A stretch of 64,000 nucleotides of DNA from Viridothelium virens (taxonomy: Eukaryota; Ascomycota; Dothideomycetes; Trypetheliales; Trypetheliaceae): assembly GCA_010094025.1 (NCBI GenBank), contig ML991777.1:186001-250000 (forward strand). Direction: 5' to 3'. A program made the translations under genes and the position numbers. The notes below the pieces were generated by a model, which saw only the letters and a list, made by a program, of their open reading frames with translations, was not told the origin of the DNA and ran no database searches. Positions 10,438 through 21,198 of the stretch are shown here, one piece after another. Within the stretch, counting starts at the first letter, position 1, and every line of letters starts with the position of its first letter.

Positions 10438-12480
10438 CTAGAACGCCCAGCTGCCTCTTCGTGGACCGACGCCCCACTGTCCAAGGGGTTCCTTGTCCAT
10501 GCGCGGCTGCTGCCTCACCCACTCACGAACGTACCGCCGCAGAGCCCGCCAGCGAGCACAATTTTCTTCACTCACACCCTGGCCCTTGCCCGTGATCTCC
10601 CCGTCTTCACCGAGCAGTATGTAGCCCCGACTATTTGCCATCTTGTCATCCTGCCTGAGTTCAGCCACGTCGATCTTAGAGATCCGGGAAAGCTCATGAT
10701 CGTACGGTCGTGCCAAGGCAGGGTATCCAAGAGATAGATAGTTGTACACTTGGGTGACGAAAGAGTCTGAGAATTCTTCATCCATTGTTTGTTCAGTGGC
10801 CAGTCGAGCGTCCAGACTGGCAACCGCCTCTTTGGACGTGGCCAAATTAGAATGAGACGGTTTTTGTCTGTGAGCCGGCGTCATTGACATCCTATCAAAC
10901 GGGTTCTCTGGCTCTGAAGTTGGGGTCATTAGTCCATTCCGAGCGGGAGGCACTTCCAGTTTATCGTCGCCATCGGCATGACAAAATCCCCCCCACAATC
11001 CCCCAGAACGCGGATGATCATTGCTACGCGGTCTGCTACGCGGTGGAGAGCTCTTGTCTTTGTCCTTCTTATTAGGCCCGCCCCATAGACCGTGCTCGTC
11101 TTCCGCAGGTCCATTGTGCTCCACTGGGGAAGACACTGCGTTGCGACCAGCTTCTGAACTTTGCGTTACGTCAAAGCGAGCTGGTTCAGGAGATGGGCAT
11201 CGCGGAAAGCGTATATCGCCCCCTAACATGGGCGGACTGGCAGCACTACGCATTTGCTTCAACTCACTGTCCTTTTGTTGGAAATCGTTGTATGCTTTGA
11301 GTGTAGCGACAGGATTCCACCATGGTCCTCGTGATGGTCGCTTTGTACTTTGACGCTCAGACTCTCGTTCCTTTTCCCGCTGAAGCTCGAGCTTTTCTTG
11401 ATATCTCTGCATTTCCAGTAGCTCCCAATTGACCTTACCGGAAGTCTCTCTCCGATCAATGTACTCGTCGTGTGCTTCCCAGGTCGCTACACGATCATCT
11501 AGGCCTTGATCGGATTCCTCATCATCCTTATCGACATAGTGATCCACTGGTTCATGGAAATCTGAGTTTGGAAATGCTGCCATCGCTTGCTCTCGAAGCT
11601 GCGTTTCTGCCGCTCTGGCTGCTAATTGCAAGAGATAGCCAGAGAATCGGTCATCGACACTTTCTCGCATTCTAGTGGCATCTCTATAGGCTTCATTGGA
11701 AGGGTTGGAGGAAAGCATGTGATCCGAGTTTGTAGAAGGGGAAGTGGACAGAGAAGGGGGGTTAGAATCCTCTTCAGAACCTGATGATTCAATGGGATCT
11801 AGCTCCGGGACTCGAAATGAGTGCTGACGGTGGCTGCTGTGCGAGCTGGACCGTATCTGCGACCGATTACCTAAGTCTAGATGCTGTAATGAAGGAGGAT
11901 CCTCAGCAACGGTATTTTGAGGAGCTACAGGTGGAGCTCGAGCCCGTGATTTTGAGGTTTCTTGGTCAACAGATCCAGACACAACATCTGTTCTGTCGGA
12001 TTGCAATACAGCAGGCACCTCATCGCCGGATTTGCGGCTTCGTTTGGAAGTCTCCATCAGTTGAGGCGAGAACTTTCTGGGTCTGCTGGTGCTCGTTGTT
12101 CTGGACCCTTCTTCATCACTGCCGTCCTTGTACTTGCTCCCGCCATCCTTACGGTTTCCCCCAGAAGAAGTTTCTACTAATTGCGGACTAAACTTCTTTT
12201 TCGTATGTCCTGATGACGCCGCATGATCATTGCCTCTGCGCGACGACGTAGTGCTCTCGACAGGTTCAGGGACAAACCTGCGAGGTGGCTTTTTGATCTC
12301 TCCATGCTCAGCTGTGTGGTCTTTGGAGCTAAAGATGGATGACTCTAAAGGCTCGGGGGCGAACTTTCTTGGCTTTTTGTTTGTATTTTCTGTGCTTTCT
12401 GGAGCAGCTTTGCGAGATGACTTGGACGTTGTCTCGACAGGTTGAGGTTGGAAACGCCGAGGAGGTGCGGAAGAAGGCAT
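10438..12480 (-). CDS. Conserved fungal protein with five F-x-P-x-P-V-E-T/S repeats
   Basis: A single 680-codon frame with no need for introns. The first roughly 150 residues contain five copies of a short motif: PRRFQPQPVETT, PRKFAPEPLESS, PRRFVPEPVEST, KKFSPQLVETS and PRKFSPQLMETS, each separated by Ser/Lys-rich linkers. The middle is acidic and disordered, with a charged helix near YQEKLELQREKERESERQ. The C-terminal 150 residues are the most ordered-looking part, with NYLSLGYPALARPYDHELS and WRALRRYVREWVRQQPRMD. I do not recognise a named domain. The repeated PVETT elements look like short linear binding motifs, and the C-terminal block looks like a small folded domain; both are inference. 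Confidence 0.85.
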   Translation of the reverse strand: MPSSAPPRRFQPQPVETTSKSSRKAAPESTENTNKKPRKFAPEPLESSIFSSKDHTAEHGEIKKPPRRFVPEPVESTTSSRRGNDHAASSGHTKKKFSPQLVETSSGGNRKDGGSKYKDGSDEEGSRTTSTSRPRKFSPQLMETSKRSRKSGDEVPAVLQSDRTDVVSGSVDQETSKSRARAPPVAPQNTVAEDPPSLQHLDLGNRSQIRSSSHSSHRQHSFRVPELDPIESSGSEEDSNPPSLSTSPSTNSDHMLSSNPSNEAYRDATRMRESVDDRFSGYLLQLAARAAETQLREQAMAAFPNSDFHEPVDHYVDKDDEESDQGLDDRVATWEAHDEYIDRRETSGKVNWELLEMQRYQEKLELQREKERESERQSTKRPSRGPWWNPVATLKAYNDFQQKDSELKQMRSAASPPMLGGDIRFPRCPSPEPARFDVTQSSEAGRNAVSSPVEHNGPAEDEHGLWGGPNKKDKDKSSPPRSRPRSNDHPRSGGLWGGFCHADGDDKLEVPPARNGLMTPTSEPENPFDRMSMTPAHRQKPSHSNLATSKEAVASLDARLATEQTMDEEFSDSFVTQVYNYLSLGYPALARPYDHELSRISKIDVAELRQDDKMANSRGYILLGEDGEITGKGQGVSEENCARWRALRRYVREWVRQQPRMDKEPLGQWGVGPRRGSWAF

Positions 12481-13813
12481 GCTTTCTTAGGAATAAAGAT
12501 AGGAATAGAAACTACCAATTGTGCAAGTCAGCGTTCAGAACTTCAACAGTTGAGAAACCAAGCTGTGCCGGATACACCTGTGGGCGGTGACAGCGGGCGC
12601 ATACATTAATGAGCAGCAGCTTTGGCTACGGGATCCAAGCTCAAGCGCGAGTACGGAGCTTCAATGATTCGGAAAGGGTCGGAAACTCGTGATGGCGTTA
12701 ATTGCAAAGTGCGGGGACAGGCGCCGAATTGCCTTGGCATTCCTGTTGAGAGGTGAAGACGGATGCACAATCATGAGTGGATGACATGTGATGGTGGTAG
12801 TGAATGAGGAGGCTACGTTGAAGGTGTTGCGTTGTGGCGAAGGCGAGTTTTGTGGTGGTTGAGGAAGTTGAGGAAAGTGACAAAGCTGTCAGGTCAAAGC
12901 AGCAGCAAGATTAACGTGTGCAAGGGAAGAGTAGGGAAGGTCCAGAATACGCCCCATCGATGGATTGGTACTTGATCTTGTAGGGCTTGAAGGTGGGGAG
13001 ACATGTACATGAGCGTATCCCATCTCGTGTTGGCCAAGTTGGCGCGTGGGAACCTTGTCTGGCTTGCATCACTTTTCGTCGCCCGGCTACTGAGCGTGTG
13101 AGTTCGACCCTCTAGTTCCCGCCAAGAATTCTCTGAATGTCTCTAGCCAATAGATGCGTATGCTTTATCAGTCATCGCTCTGGTCTTGGCTACTCCATCT
13201 AGAAATATACATTCAATTGTTCGCTCCGCTCTACCGGGGCTCGGCCAACGTGTCAATAGGAATAAGGTTGCCAGCGCCGATAACGCTTGGACCCACTTGC
13301 CGAGTAGCATCTCCTAGAGTCCAGAGCTTGTTGATATAGGGGCATGAGGGGCTAGTCTCACCGCTTCTCCTATTCCACTGTGAAGAACTTGGGTTTCATT
13401 TGGGCTTTCCCACATAAACTACATGAAAAATACAAATCGAGAAGAACACTACTGTAATGCATGCAGCTGAGGGCACTCTGGACCAGATAGAACTCCTGAC
13501 CCTCAGTCCCTGATGCCTCGAGCGCAAAGAAAGGCATCAAATTCACGCCTTTGCACCTATTCGCATCACCAGCAAGGCAGGGCTGTCTCGCACCACCATG
13601 CTTACCCGTCGCTTAGATACGCTACTTCCCAAACGTAATCCCAACGGCCACGCACAAATGAAAATGGAAAACCTAGTCAGACTGCCTGCCGAGAAATCAT
13701 GGCCCCCTCTGGTTTGCCGAAGTTCATGACAGACGTGAGACTGATCTCAGTCGTGACCTGGGCCATGAACCGTCAACAACCCTGCACGCCGACAACATGA
13801 ACGACATTGCTCA
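12481..13813. other. Gene-poor interval
   Basis: No frame longer than about 60 codons and no recognised protein fragment. The first few hundred bases should be the promoter of the gene that starts at 12480. The remainder appears to be ordinary intergenic sequence without obvious repeats. Confidence 0.5.
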
Positions 13814-14512
13814 TCAATGAGCAGAAGAGCTCGATGCGGCCAGATCATCAGCCCAGCTCCCCACGTACGCGAGGATCTGGCCGGAAGTGTCGCTTCGCTG
13901 GCTGAGAACTCCAGAGCTATTCATGCTGACCTGCGTGCTTGTCCCTCGCTCATTCAGCATTGAATCTGGAGTCCCCCTATCCTCGAAAGTGTGGACGAGG
14001 TGGGAATGGTCAAACTTCTGAACATGTTCGCTGCAGTCACCCTCCATGCAAAACCCTTGAAGCCCAAGTTGGTACACTGTGAATCTCGTTCGGATATGGA
14101 TTGGCTGTGGTTCGGCCACTGGCACTGTCCCATTTGACAGGAAGTCGATGAGGGCAGGACCAGCCTCGCAGACCAAGTCATCTTGAAACCTTGGATGCTG
14201 GATTCCGACAGCGGGCAACGGCATAGTCAATATTGGTCCGCTTTCGTCTTCGCGGCCAGAATTGTCCCGCTGTCTGCCACCGTCTCCAACATTGCAGGCG
14301 CATCCACAACGTTGACCCGTAATAGTCTCATTCAGCTGGGGTCGTTGAGCGGGAAATACGTTTCTGGGGGCATCGTGATCGCCAGGGTTGTAATCGGGTT
14401 TACGTTGAGTCATTATCATACAATCGTCAAAGTGTATGTCTAGCTGTAGAGAAAGGTGAGTACTTCGGGTCACGCGCGTCGAAGATTGCCTACCTTTGCA
14501 GAACCTCTTCAA
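13814..14512 (-). CDS. Hypothetical protein, unrecognised
   Basis: A 232-codon frame starting MKRFCKGRQS, with a possible internal start at MTQRKPDYNPGDHD (position 14413). It contains a few Cys near residues 69-73 (CGCACN) and a mixed hydrophilic composition, with no membrane segment or signal peptide. The length and composition exceed what neighbouring shadow frames show, but there is no family match I can name and no intron signal that supports expression. It could be a genuine lineage-specific gene or a chance frame. Confidence 0.35.
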   Translation of the reverse strand: MKRFCKGRQSSTRVTRSTHLSLQLDIHFDDCMIMTQRKPDYNPGDHDAPRNVFPAQRPQLNETITGQRCGCACNVGDGGRQRDNSGREDESGPILTMPLPAVGIQHPRFQDDLVCEAGPALIDFLSNGTVPVAEPQPIHIRTRFTVYQLGLQGFCMEGDCSEHVQKFDHSHLVHTFEDRGTPDSMLNERGTSTQVSMNSSGVLSQRSDTSGQILAYVGSWADDLAASSSSAH

Positions 14513-14781
14513 TTCCTTCTAAAGGATACCTGTCCTATCTTACAGATTCTCAATAGCAATTCTCGTCTCTCTTTCACTGAGAAAAAAAAAAAGCCGGTGT
14601 GCGCAAAACACCAATCGAATCAAGTACGCAGAATAAATCAGCTTCGCCTTTGCCAACACAGCGGCGGTGGTCCAAGAGGTTGAAATATTTTTTGCGCGTC
14701 CCTCCAGTCTGTATAAACACACCGCCAGTCCCTAGACAGCGAAAATCTTGCCGCTGACCCTCCATTTCCATAATCAACACA

Positions 14782-15148
14782 ATGGCGTCACATATTGGAG
14801 CGGGTGACAGCAGAGCAGCTTCCCCTCTTCTCGCAGGAACGGAACATCTCTTAGAAGGACCAATTGGCAAAACCGTTTCGCCAAGCCACGGTAGGATTCC
14901 TCGAGATCAATCATATTCAAGTCGGTGAGGACGAGGGTGGTGTGTTGACAGCAGTCGCAAGAGGAGGAAATGGCGTCGCGAACCCCTCGCGAATTCAGCC
15001 CAAGGCGTTTTTTGTCCGCCCCACTTCTCCATTGGTGTCCACCAGTTGGGCGTTTATTGCAATCCCGACGCCCTTTCTAGTGCGCAGCGACCCGACTTTG
15101 CTCGCCTTGATATACGCCTATTTGCCTGGCAACGGAGCTCGCCTATGA
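14782..15148 (+). CDS. Possible small two-exon gene, unrecognised
   Basis: The ATG at 14782 sits in a good context (CACAATGGCG), with TATAAAC about 70 bp upstream. The frame runs MASHIGAGDSRAASPLLAG to 14890. A GT-AG intron of 61 nt (14891-14951) then leads into a second exon ending at 15148, giving 101 aa. Its C-terminal half has a hydrophobic run (TSWAFIAIPTPFLV, LLALIYAYLP). The acceptor is ambiguous and another splice would use a different frame. No homologue is recognised. Confidence 0.25.
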
Positions 15149-15571
15149 TACTTTTATCCTTGCTGGGAAAAAGTTTCCCGGTTATTGACGGTGCATTGCG
15201 TCACTGGACGATGGTTCCTGAGAGATCCATTTCACATGCACGGTCGATGGTGAGTCTAGGCTCTAATTGCCTTTAATTCAACCCGTTGCTATCCGCCAGA
15301 AGCAGATAGGCATCTTAATTTGATGCCCTACTTTAGTGACACGAGGTCATGAACACGTCCGTCAGCAGGTATGCTCTCTTAGTCCACCTCCAAGCCTCCT
15401 TTCGGTATCATGTTGATGTCATTTATTTGAGGCTCTTCAGGCACCCTACTTGATAGCTTCGACATGTTAAGTCTTTCATGACTCAAAGCCGCCATGCATT
15501 TCTACAATCTGTCCGGCCAAGAAAGGGCAGCGCGATGCGGTGACTCAGATCCGCGCCATGCAGACCGTTAG
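15149..15571. other. Intergenic, no gene seen
   Basis: This is the 3' flank of the dehydrogenase gene. No frame or repeat of note. Confidence 0.5.
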
Positions 15572-16839
15572 CTAGCGCACTGATGGATTGATCAATGTGG
15601 TTCCTGGTTTGAAAATATTAGCAACTTCCTATGGTGTTGCGCGGGTGCCACTACTTACCGCCATCAGGCCAGAGAAACTGTTCATTGTAGAAGGCCCCTC
15701 CTGGACCGGCTAGGAAGAGGATCGTTGCGGCCATATCTGAATCGATTCCATCCCTCCCTTAAATGGCATCGATTAGCAAGAATTGGTGATGAAGAGTGCA
15801 CAAAGATCGATAATTACCTGATGGGTTTCGTGACGGTCGGCCCAGAGCCGATTTATTATCATCACCGGAGCTCCCGGTAGTCATCTGCAGAATAAATGTC
15901 AACGGTTCAAGTCAAGCGTGCTGGCAAGTCGGGCTTACCTCTGATGGAAACAAGCCAGGACAGATGGCATTGACTCTGACTTTTGTTCCCACAAACGTAG
16001 AAGCGAGGTTTCGTGTCAGATGCGTGAAAGCCGCCTTCGATGCTGAATATGCGAATTGACCTCCAGCACCCCGCTTCGTATATCCTGTTATGATCAATCG
16101 TGTGTAGCTGCATCGCTCGCAATATCACAGTGTCACCTACCGGCAATACTGCTTACGTTAACAATAGATGAAGTGTGGCCTGGGACGACTCCGTGCCCTT
16201 TGGCTAAATGAGGCAGAAATGCCATTGACATGTAGAATGCCGCTGTGACATTGGTCCTGAAACTATCTGCCCACGCGTCTTCTGGAGAGTTCATGTAATG
16301 CTTGGAAATGGACAATGGGTCATTCATGTTAGGAGCGCCGACGACGGAGAACTTCGTGCTATCATCACGCGCGATTCCAGCATTGTTGACAAGCAGGTGA
16401 ATGCCGTTTGGTTCCTTTCCCTCGACCTCCCTGGCAAGCCGTTCCACCTCCGCCTTCTGACTGATATCACCGGACAAGGCATGAAGAGAGCCAGGAGCAT
16501 TGGAGTACAGTTTGATTGCATTATTGAGGGTTCCTTGCCGTCGTCCTGTAATATATACTTTTGCACCATTGGAGACAAGCGCCTGTGCAATCATCAAGCC
16601 AATACCTTCGCAGTGTTAGCAGCTACTCAAGGCGAGTGTAGAGAACCACCGAGGCGAAACGCACCAGTGCCACCGCCAGTCACGATTGCAGTAATGTGGG
16701 AGACATCGAATAATTGAGAGCGAGCGAACTGAGCATTGTTGGCCTGGTCGGAGGCCATCCTGATTGGAGACGCGCCAACGCGATAGGATGGTATCGAACT
16801 AACAGCACAAGTGGCGATTCTTGAAAGCAGCTTCAACAT
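15572..16839 (-). CDS. Short-chain dehydrogenase/reductase (SDR), possibly mitochondrial
   Basis: Model: six exons, 16665-16839, 16141-16605, 15939-16084, 15818-15884, 15659-15757 and 15572-15603. Introns are 54-60 nt, all phases agree, and the product is 327 aa. Classical SDR motifs are present: cofactor loop TGGGTGIG (about 54-61), NNAG (132-135), catalytic Ser in NVSSIAG (about 210), and YxxxK as Y226-S-A-S-K230, followed by VRVNAICPG. The substrate is not predictable from sequence. If translation starts at 16839, the first 27 residues (LLSRIATCAVSS..., basic with no acids) look like a mitochondrial presequence. Starting at 16758 (MASDQANN) gives a cytosolic 300-aa protein as in most homologues. 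The six-exon structure is unusually dense for the window. Confidence 0.92.
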
Positions 16840-17187
16840 AACAGAAGGAAGACCAAGCGTGTGTTCCTAGTTGCACAACATCAATTCATTATCACGAAGC
16901 TGGAAATATTTCACCGGCTTCAATGGATATCATGACGTCTGCAATGCCTAGAACGTCACGCCACATTGTATTCGGTAATTCATTGTGTCCACGGCTTGTA
17001 CATCGCCAGTTGAAATTATTTTCCTTTTGCATTGATGTGCGAAACTTTCGTACTTGCAAATGGCTTGTTGTCCAGGCCCTTGGCATGAGCAATCTTTGTG
17101 CAACCACAAAATCGGAAAGCTTGAGGAAGACTCAAGCTCCGTGCCAAATGAAGTAGTCGTAGCCGACAGGCTTATAGTACAGACTGA
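16840..17187. promoter_or_regulatory. Shared divergent promoter region, SDR / DUF202 gene
   Basis: Start codons of the minus-strand dehydrogenase and the plus-strand DUF202 gene are 348 bp apart, so this interval must contain both promoters. I see no specific operator. Confidence 0.5.
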
Positions 17188-17790
17188 ATGATGCCGCAAA
17201 GCTCCGCCTTGCCATGCTCCCCTCGTCTTTCCTTAGAGTTCCACCATCTACAATTGCCATATATCAGTAGAGTGGGAGAGATACTCTCTCGTCTACGAAC
17301 GCCAGTCTACACAAATACTGGATCGGTTGCTCGAGATCATCTCGCGGCCGAAAGGACCTTTCTGTCGTGGGTGAGAACTTCACTTGGATTTGTAATATTT
17401 GGAATCGGTATGACTACAATCCGCTCCACTTTGATGTTCTACCTATGCTGCAATTGACTAATCGAGTCTTTGCGGTCAGCTGTGGAGCGTTTCAGTCAAC
17501 TCGATATCACGACCTGGCAGCCAAACAAAGCACCGAGAAGCCCCGAAGCAGCGCACCAGCAGAAACAACGGAAAACAGAGACGCAAAGTCTTGTGGTCGG
17601 CCTGATTGGCACTGGCAGTGGAACATTGGTCTATGGAACCGCGCGATACTTCTCCAATATGCGCACACTAGAACGGGAACTGTACAAACCATCATTCTAC
17701 GGTGCCGGGGGGCTGGCTCTTGCAGTTGCCGGCCTTACCGGAGCCGCATATTGGACAGTTATTCGGCAGTCACCGGAGACTGAAGATTAG
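17188..17790 (+). CDS. DUF202 family small membrane protein (first copy)
   Basis: Model: exons 17188-17407 and 17480-17790 with a 72 nt GT-AG intron, giving 176 aa. The DUF202 signature VARDHLAAERTFLSWVRTSLGF is followed by the first membrane segment, and splicing restores FGIAVERFSQLD. A second hydrophobic segment is near QSLVVGLIGTGSGTLVYG and a third near GAGGLALAVAGLTGAAYW. The family (YidH/DUF202) consists of small multispanning membrane proteins; fungal members include vacuolar proteins, but the function is not established. The acceptor at 17479 was chosen because it preserves GIAV; the stronger-looking acceptor at 17466 would break the frame. A second, longer family member lies at 46624. 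Confidence 0.88.
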
Positions 17791-17920
17791 TTCTTCGTAT
17801 CTTCTCAGTGCCATCACCAATTGAAAGGGCTGTCGTGCTGCAACAGGACACAAGGTCGCTCCACAAGACATATCCGAGGTCTCCGAAATACGTGGAAGCA
17901 GTGCGATAGACTCAGACTTA

Positions 17921-18100
17921 CCTTACCGCGGTCGGGGGGTTCCTCAACTGGTCAGTAATACAATGTTATTTCAAAGATATCGTTACGAGCTTGTTGGCCC
18001 ATGTTAACGCCGCCTTAACATGGGCCAGCATGGTTCTAACAGTAAATTTGAGATAACACTGTATTAATGACCAGTTGAGGAACCCCTCTCCGCGGTAAGG
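17921..18100. mobile_element. MITE, 180 bp, long terminal inverted repeats, TA target site
   Basis: The ends are near-perfect inverted repeats of about 54 bp: CCTTACCGCGG...GGTTCCTCAACTGGTCA at the left is matched in reverse at 18047-18100. TA dinucleotides flank both ends (17919-17920 and 18101-18102). A second palindrome (GGCCCATGTTAA and its complement) occupies the centre, so the element can fold almost completely on itself. There is no coding capacity. A TA duplication fits non-autonomous Tc1/mariner-type elements. Left and right arms differ at only a handful of positions, suggesting a fairly recent insertion. Confidence 0.85.
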
Positions 18101-18391
18101 TACTTGGTACTGCATCGCATTACCTTAGTCTTAATAAAGATTGGCGTGAGGATAAAGTTCATACCCAGCATGGGTTTGGTAGGTGGTTGGCTGGAAAACC
18201 TTCCCCATCTATACCTTAGCGCAAGAACGTGGTGAACGTCAAGGTAAGACAACTACTTTCCGATAAGTGACACTGCACTTTTATCTACAATCAGGGACAA
18301 AAAAAACGCGAGAAAGCTGCAAATGCGTAAGGCATGAACACGTTTTACGAGGTGGGATTCATTCTCTCACAGGGTTTCGATGGCCACCTTT

Positions 18392-19390
18392 TCAGGTATA
18401 GGCATGAGGAGCGAGTTGATATTTGCTGAGGGTCTCAGCACAATGCCCGAATATCACCTTCGCATTTGTCCGCCTGGCCAACAAGTGAATCATTTGGTTG
18501 CTGCGGACCCAATCGTCATGATCTCTGGCAAGCCAACCCTGCGGATGATTATCCTCGTAATTCTCGTGGACATGGTACATATCCGACGTGAAGATCCAGG
18601 TTCCGCTTTCGCTGAGATTCACCTGCATAATACACAAGCCTGGCGTATGTCCTGGAGCATGTCGTAGGTTCAGACCTGGAGCTATCTCAAGGAAGTCTCC
18701 ATGAAAGGATTGCCAATTCAGGTCAAATGTCAAGTAGTGCGGCATATAGACGCCTAAGGACGAGCTCTGTCAACTCGGTCTCTTGGTGTCGAGGAACTTC
18801 GGAGTACTCACCGAGATCAGAACCAGTAGCCACACTATAGAAGGCGTGTTTGAGCTCAGCCTCATGGACATAGATTGGTACTTTTGTTCCGCGAAAAAGC
18901 TCTAGTCCTCCGGCATGATCAATGTGCAGATGTCCCAAGATCACCATCGTGACATCTTTGACGCTATGGCCGGTCCTCTCGATCTGCTGATCCAATTCCT
19001 GGCTTTCGTCATAGTCCACCCGAGCGAAAACATCATTGATTGGCGCGCCCCAGACCTCTGGATAATCTGTCCCCCACTCAGTCTCCTGGGCTTATCGCGC
19101 AGTAGAACGACGTACTCTTGCCCGATCCGGTCTCAAAAAGGATCAATCCTTCTGTCGGATGCTCAATGAGAACAGACATCACCATTAGCTTTCTCCTCTC
19201 TCGATCTGGTTTGGGATTGGAGAGTGTGGAGGTTCCACCCTATCACTAATTAGCAATGCAAGCTGACGCATCACTTCGCATCATTTCGCTTCAGATCGCG
19301 TACACCACGCTTGAACCATCCTTCTTCGGCTTCAAGATTTCCAATATGTAGCAACTGCAATTTGGTCAGTGCGGATTCCAATGCGCTCAT
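18392..19390 (-). CDS. Metallo-beta-lactamase fold hydrolase, AHL-lactonase-like
   Basis: Model: exons 19304-19390, 19116-19239, 18812-19066 and 18392-18753, giving 275 aa. The zinc motif HxHxDH is complete (H116, H118, D120, H121 in GHLHIDHAGG). The remaining ligands are also in place: H191 in HAPGHTPG, D213 in FTSDMYH and H259 in IFGHCAE. Such lactonase-like enzymes hydrolyse lactones or esters; an N-acyl-homoserine-lactone substrate is possible but unproven in fungi. Coding-like sequence continues upstream of the chosen ATG (APNYGCEELR directly before MSALESALTK), with a candidate first exon starting near 19512. That upstream join is one base out of phase with the visible splice sites, so the N-terminus is uncertain. 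Confidence 0.87.
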
Positions 19391-21198
19391 TCGAAGCTCT
19401 TCGCACCCATAGTTTGGTGCCCTGGTCCATAGGATTAGCATGACTTCCAAATTCGCTCTGTCGCTTAACGCACCTGTGGAGCTTGATTAATAAGATCAAT
19501 TGAGGTCGACATTTCGTCACGCTCTGGTCAGTTGTTGGGTAGGGAAAAAAAGCTGGAGGTTCCAGAGCAGCAGTAAAATCTTCGGAAGCCATGACGTTTA
19601 AGTATGGCAAAGCGTTCGTCATGCGGACAAACGGCACAGCTTTCGTGACAGTATCCAGTGTTACTAAAGATTGACAGCCATTGACGATCGATCCTGACCC
19701 CGCGATAGCAGCGAAGCCATTGTATTAGGACATGCGGGGACAGCGCCGTGACTTGTGGTTCGAATGGTCCACTTACCCACCCGCAGGAGCCAATCTCTTG
19801 CTCACCCATAATTTGTCTACGATGATGGACCTGTCACTCTACGCTCGGTGCCCTCACATTCAGGTGTTACTTGGGCACGCTTCCTTCCAAGACCCCACCT
19901 GAAGGAAGGGCACACCTTGGCGCGTCCCTAGTGGAGAATCTCGGGGACGCACCGTCGTCAGCTTTTCGCTTTGGGTCGTTGCCGTTGCCCAGCGCTTTCA
20001 CAATGCCAACTGAGCTGCAAAGCTCGGGCAATACAGCTGTCTCGTATCGAAGTTGGAAGAGGAGAGGTGCGCAGGGCAATGATTGAGATAGTCGTTGCCC
20101 GTCGTTGCCCGTTGTTGTGTGTCGCCCGCTCGGGCGGGCTCGGGTTGAGGAAGCCGGAGTGGGTGGAGCAAGGTACTGACCGTACCGCTACACAGCGTGT
20201 ACAAGCAAGCTCAGCGAGAGTTGCATGCGACAATGTCACTGCTTCACGTACCTCTCCATACCGACTGGCAGACTCTTTACCTGGATTCTGCCCCGTTCAA
20301 CACCGTCTCCTCGACGTTTTTTCTCTCCGAGTTAGCCCAGGCTGCAACCTGAGGCCCCGGCAACACAGCCTCTGCTCTAATGAAACAGTAGCTCCAAAAT
20401 CTCAGGTGACCTTCCAACTAACGTGACAACAAGGCAGCCCTCTATCTCTTCAAGACCATTTCACCTTTTTGAAACACTTCATTCCCAACAAGACAGTGCG
20501 GCAGTGCACTATCATCTTCTGGACACCGAGAACCTTTGCTCACTTCTGCTTTCAGTCAAGACACGCTTGTTCGTCCCCGCTCTAGGCTTCCAACCCGTCG
20601 GCCCCTGGATTCCACGGCCACCAGAGATGAGTCCTCGACGATTTCCAGGCTCCAGGCCCCTAGACTCCCTATCACCAAGGCATACCTGTTCTCACAGCAA
20701 AATGCAGATCTGACCGCATCGCCACTGCCGCAATTTCCCCCCTCTAGCCTACTTCTAGCGCCCCAATCGCCGGTCTCTGCTTTCATTTTTTCCTCTTGTT
20801 GCCTTCTCCAGTAATCTCGTCAGTATCACCGTCTGAGTCGGCTTTCTGTGAATCAGTTCGTAGGCGACGGGCAACGGGGCGGAGCGGTTCTTACGAATGT
20901 CAAGAAAAATGTTAGTGGCATTGCTTTGCCCTGACCTTGCGGCCTCAACGGGCAAGTCTTTGCCTGGAGTTGGTCTCATTCGAGGCCGCCGTTATGCGTT
21001 GCTTATGACTCTGAAGGCATAGGAGGTAACTAAGTAGCTACATTATATATGCTTTAATCCTTCAAGCCAAATTGAGCACTCTAGCTCTCCACAATCCCCG
21101 TCTATAATAATCCCACTTCCTTCCATCTATATCCTTCTCCATCAGCCACCATCACGAACACAGACTCCATCTCTCCAGGCCTACAGAATTCAAGCACC
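19391..21198. other. Long interval, promoters and pyrimidine-rich stretch
   Basis: 19391-19512 may hold the first exon of the lactonase-like gene. 20090-20130 carries short imperfect repeats of CGTTGCC. 20440-20820 is C/T-rich and looks like the upstream leader or promoter of the dioxygenase gene. Long frames on both strands here have no protein-like character. Confidence 0.45.

Noticed and set aside
19971-20426. 151-codon plus-strand frame between the lactonase and dioxygenase genes
   Set aside because: Composition is Arg/Cys/Ser-rich without any ordered segment, and it sits in a repeat-like GC-rich stretch.
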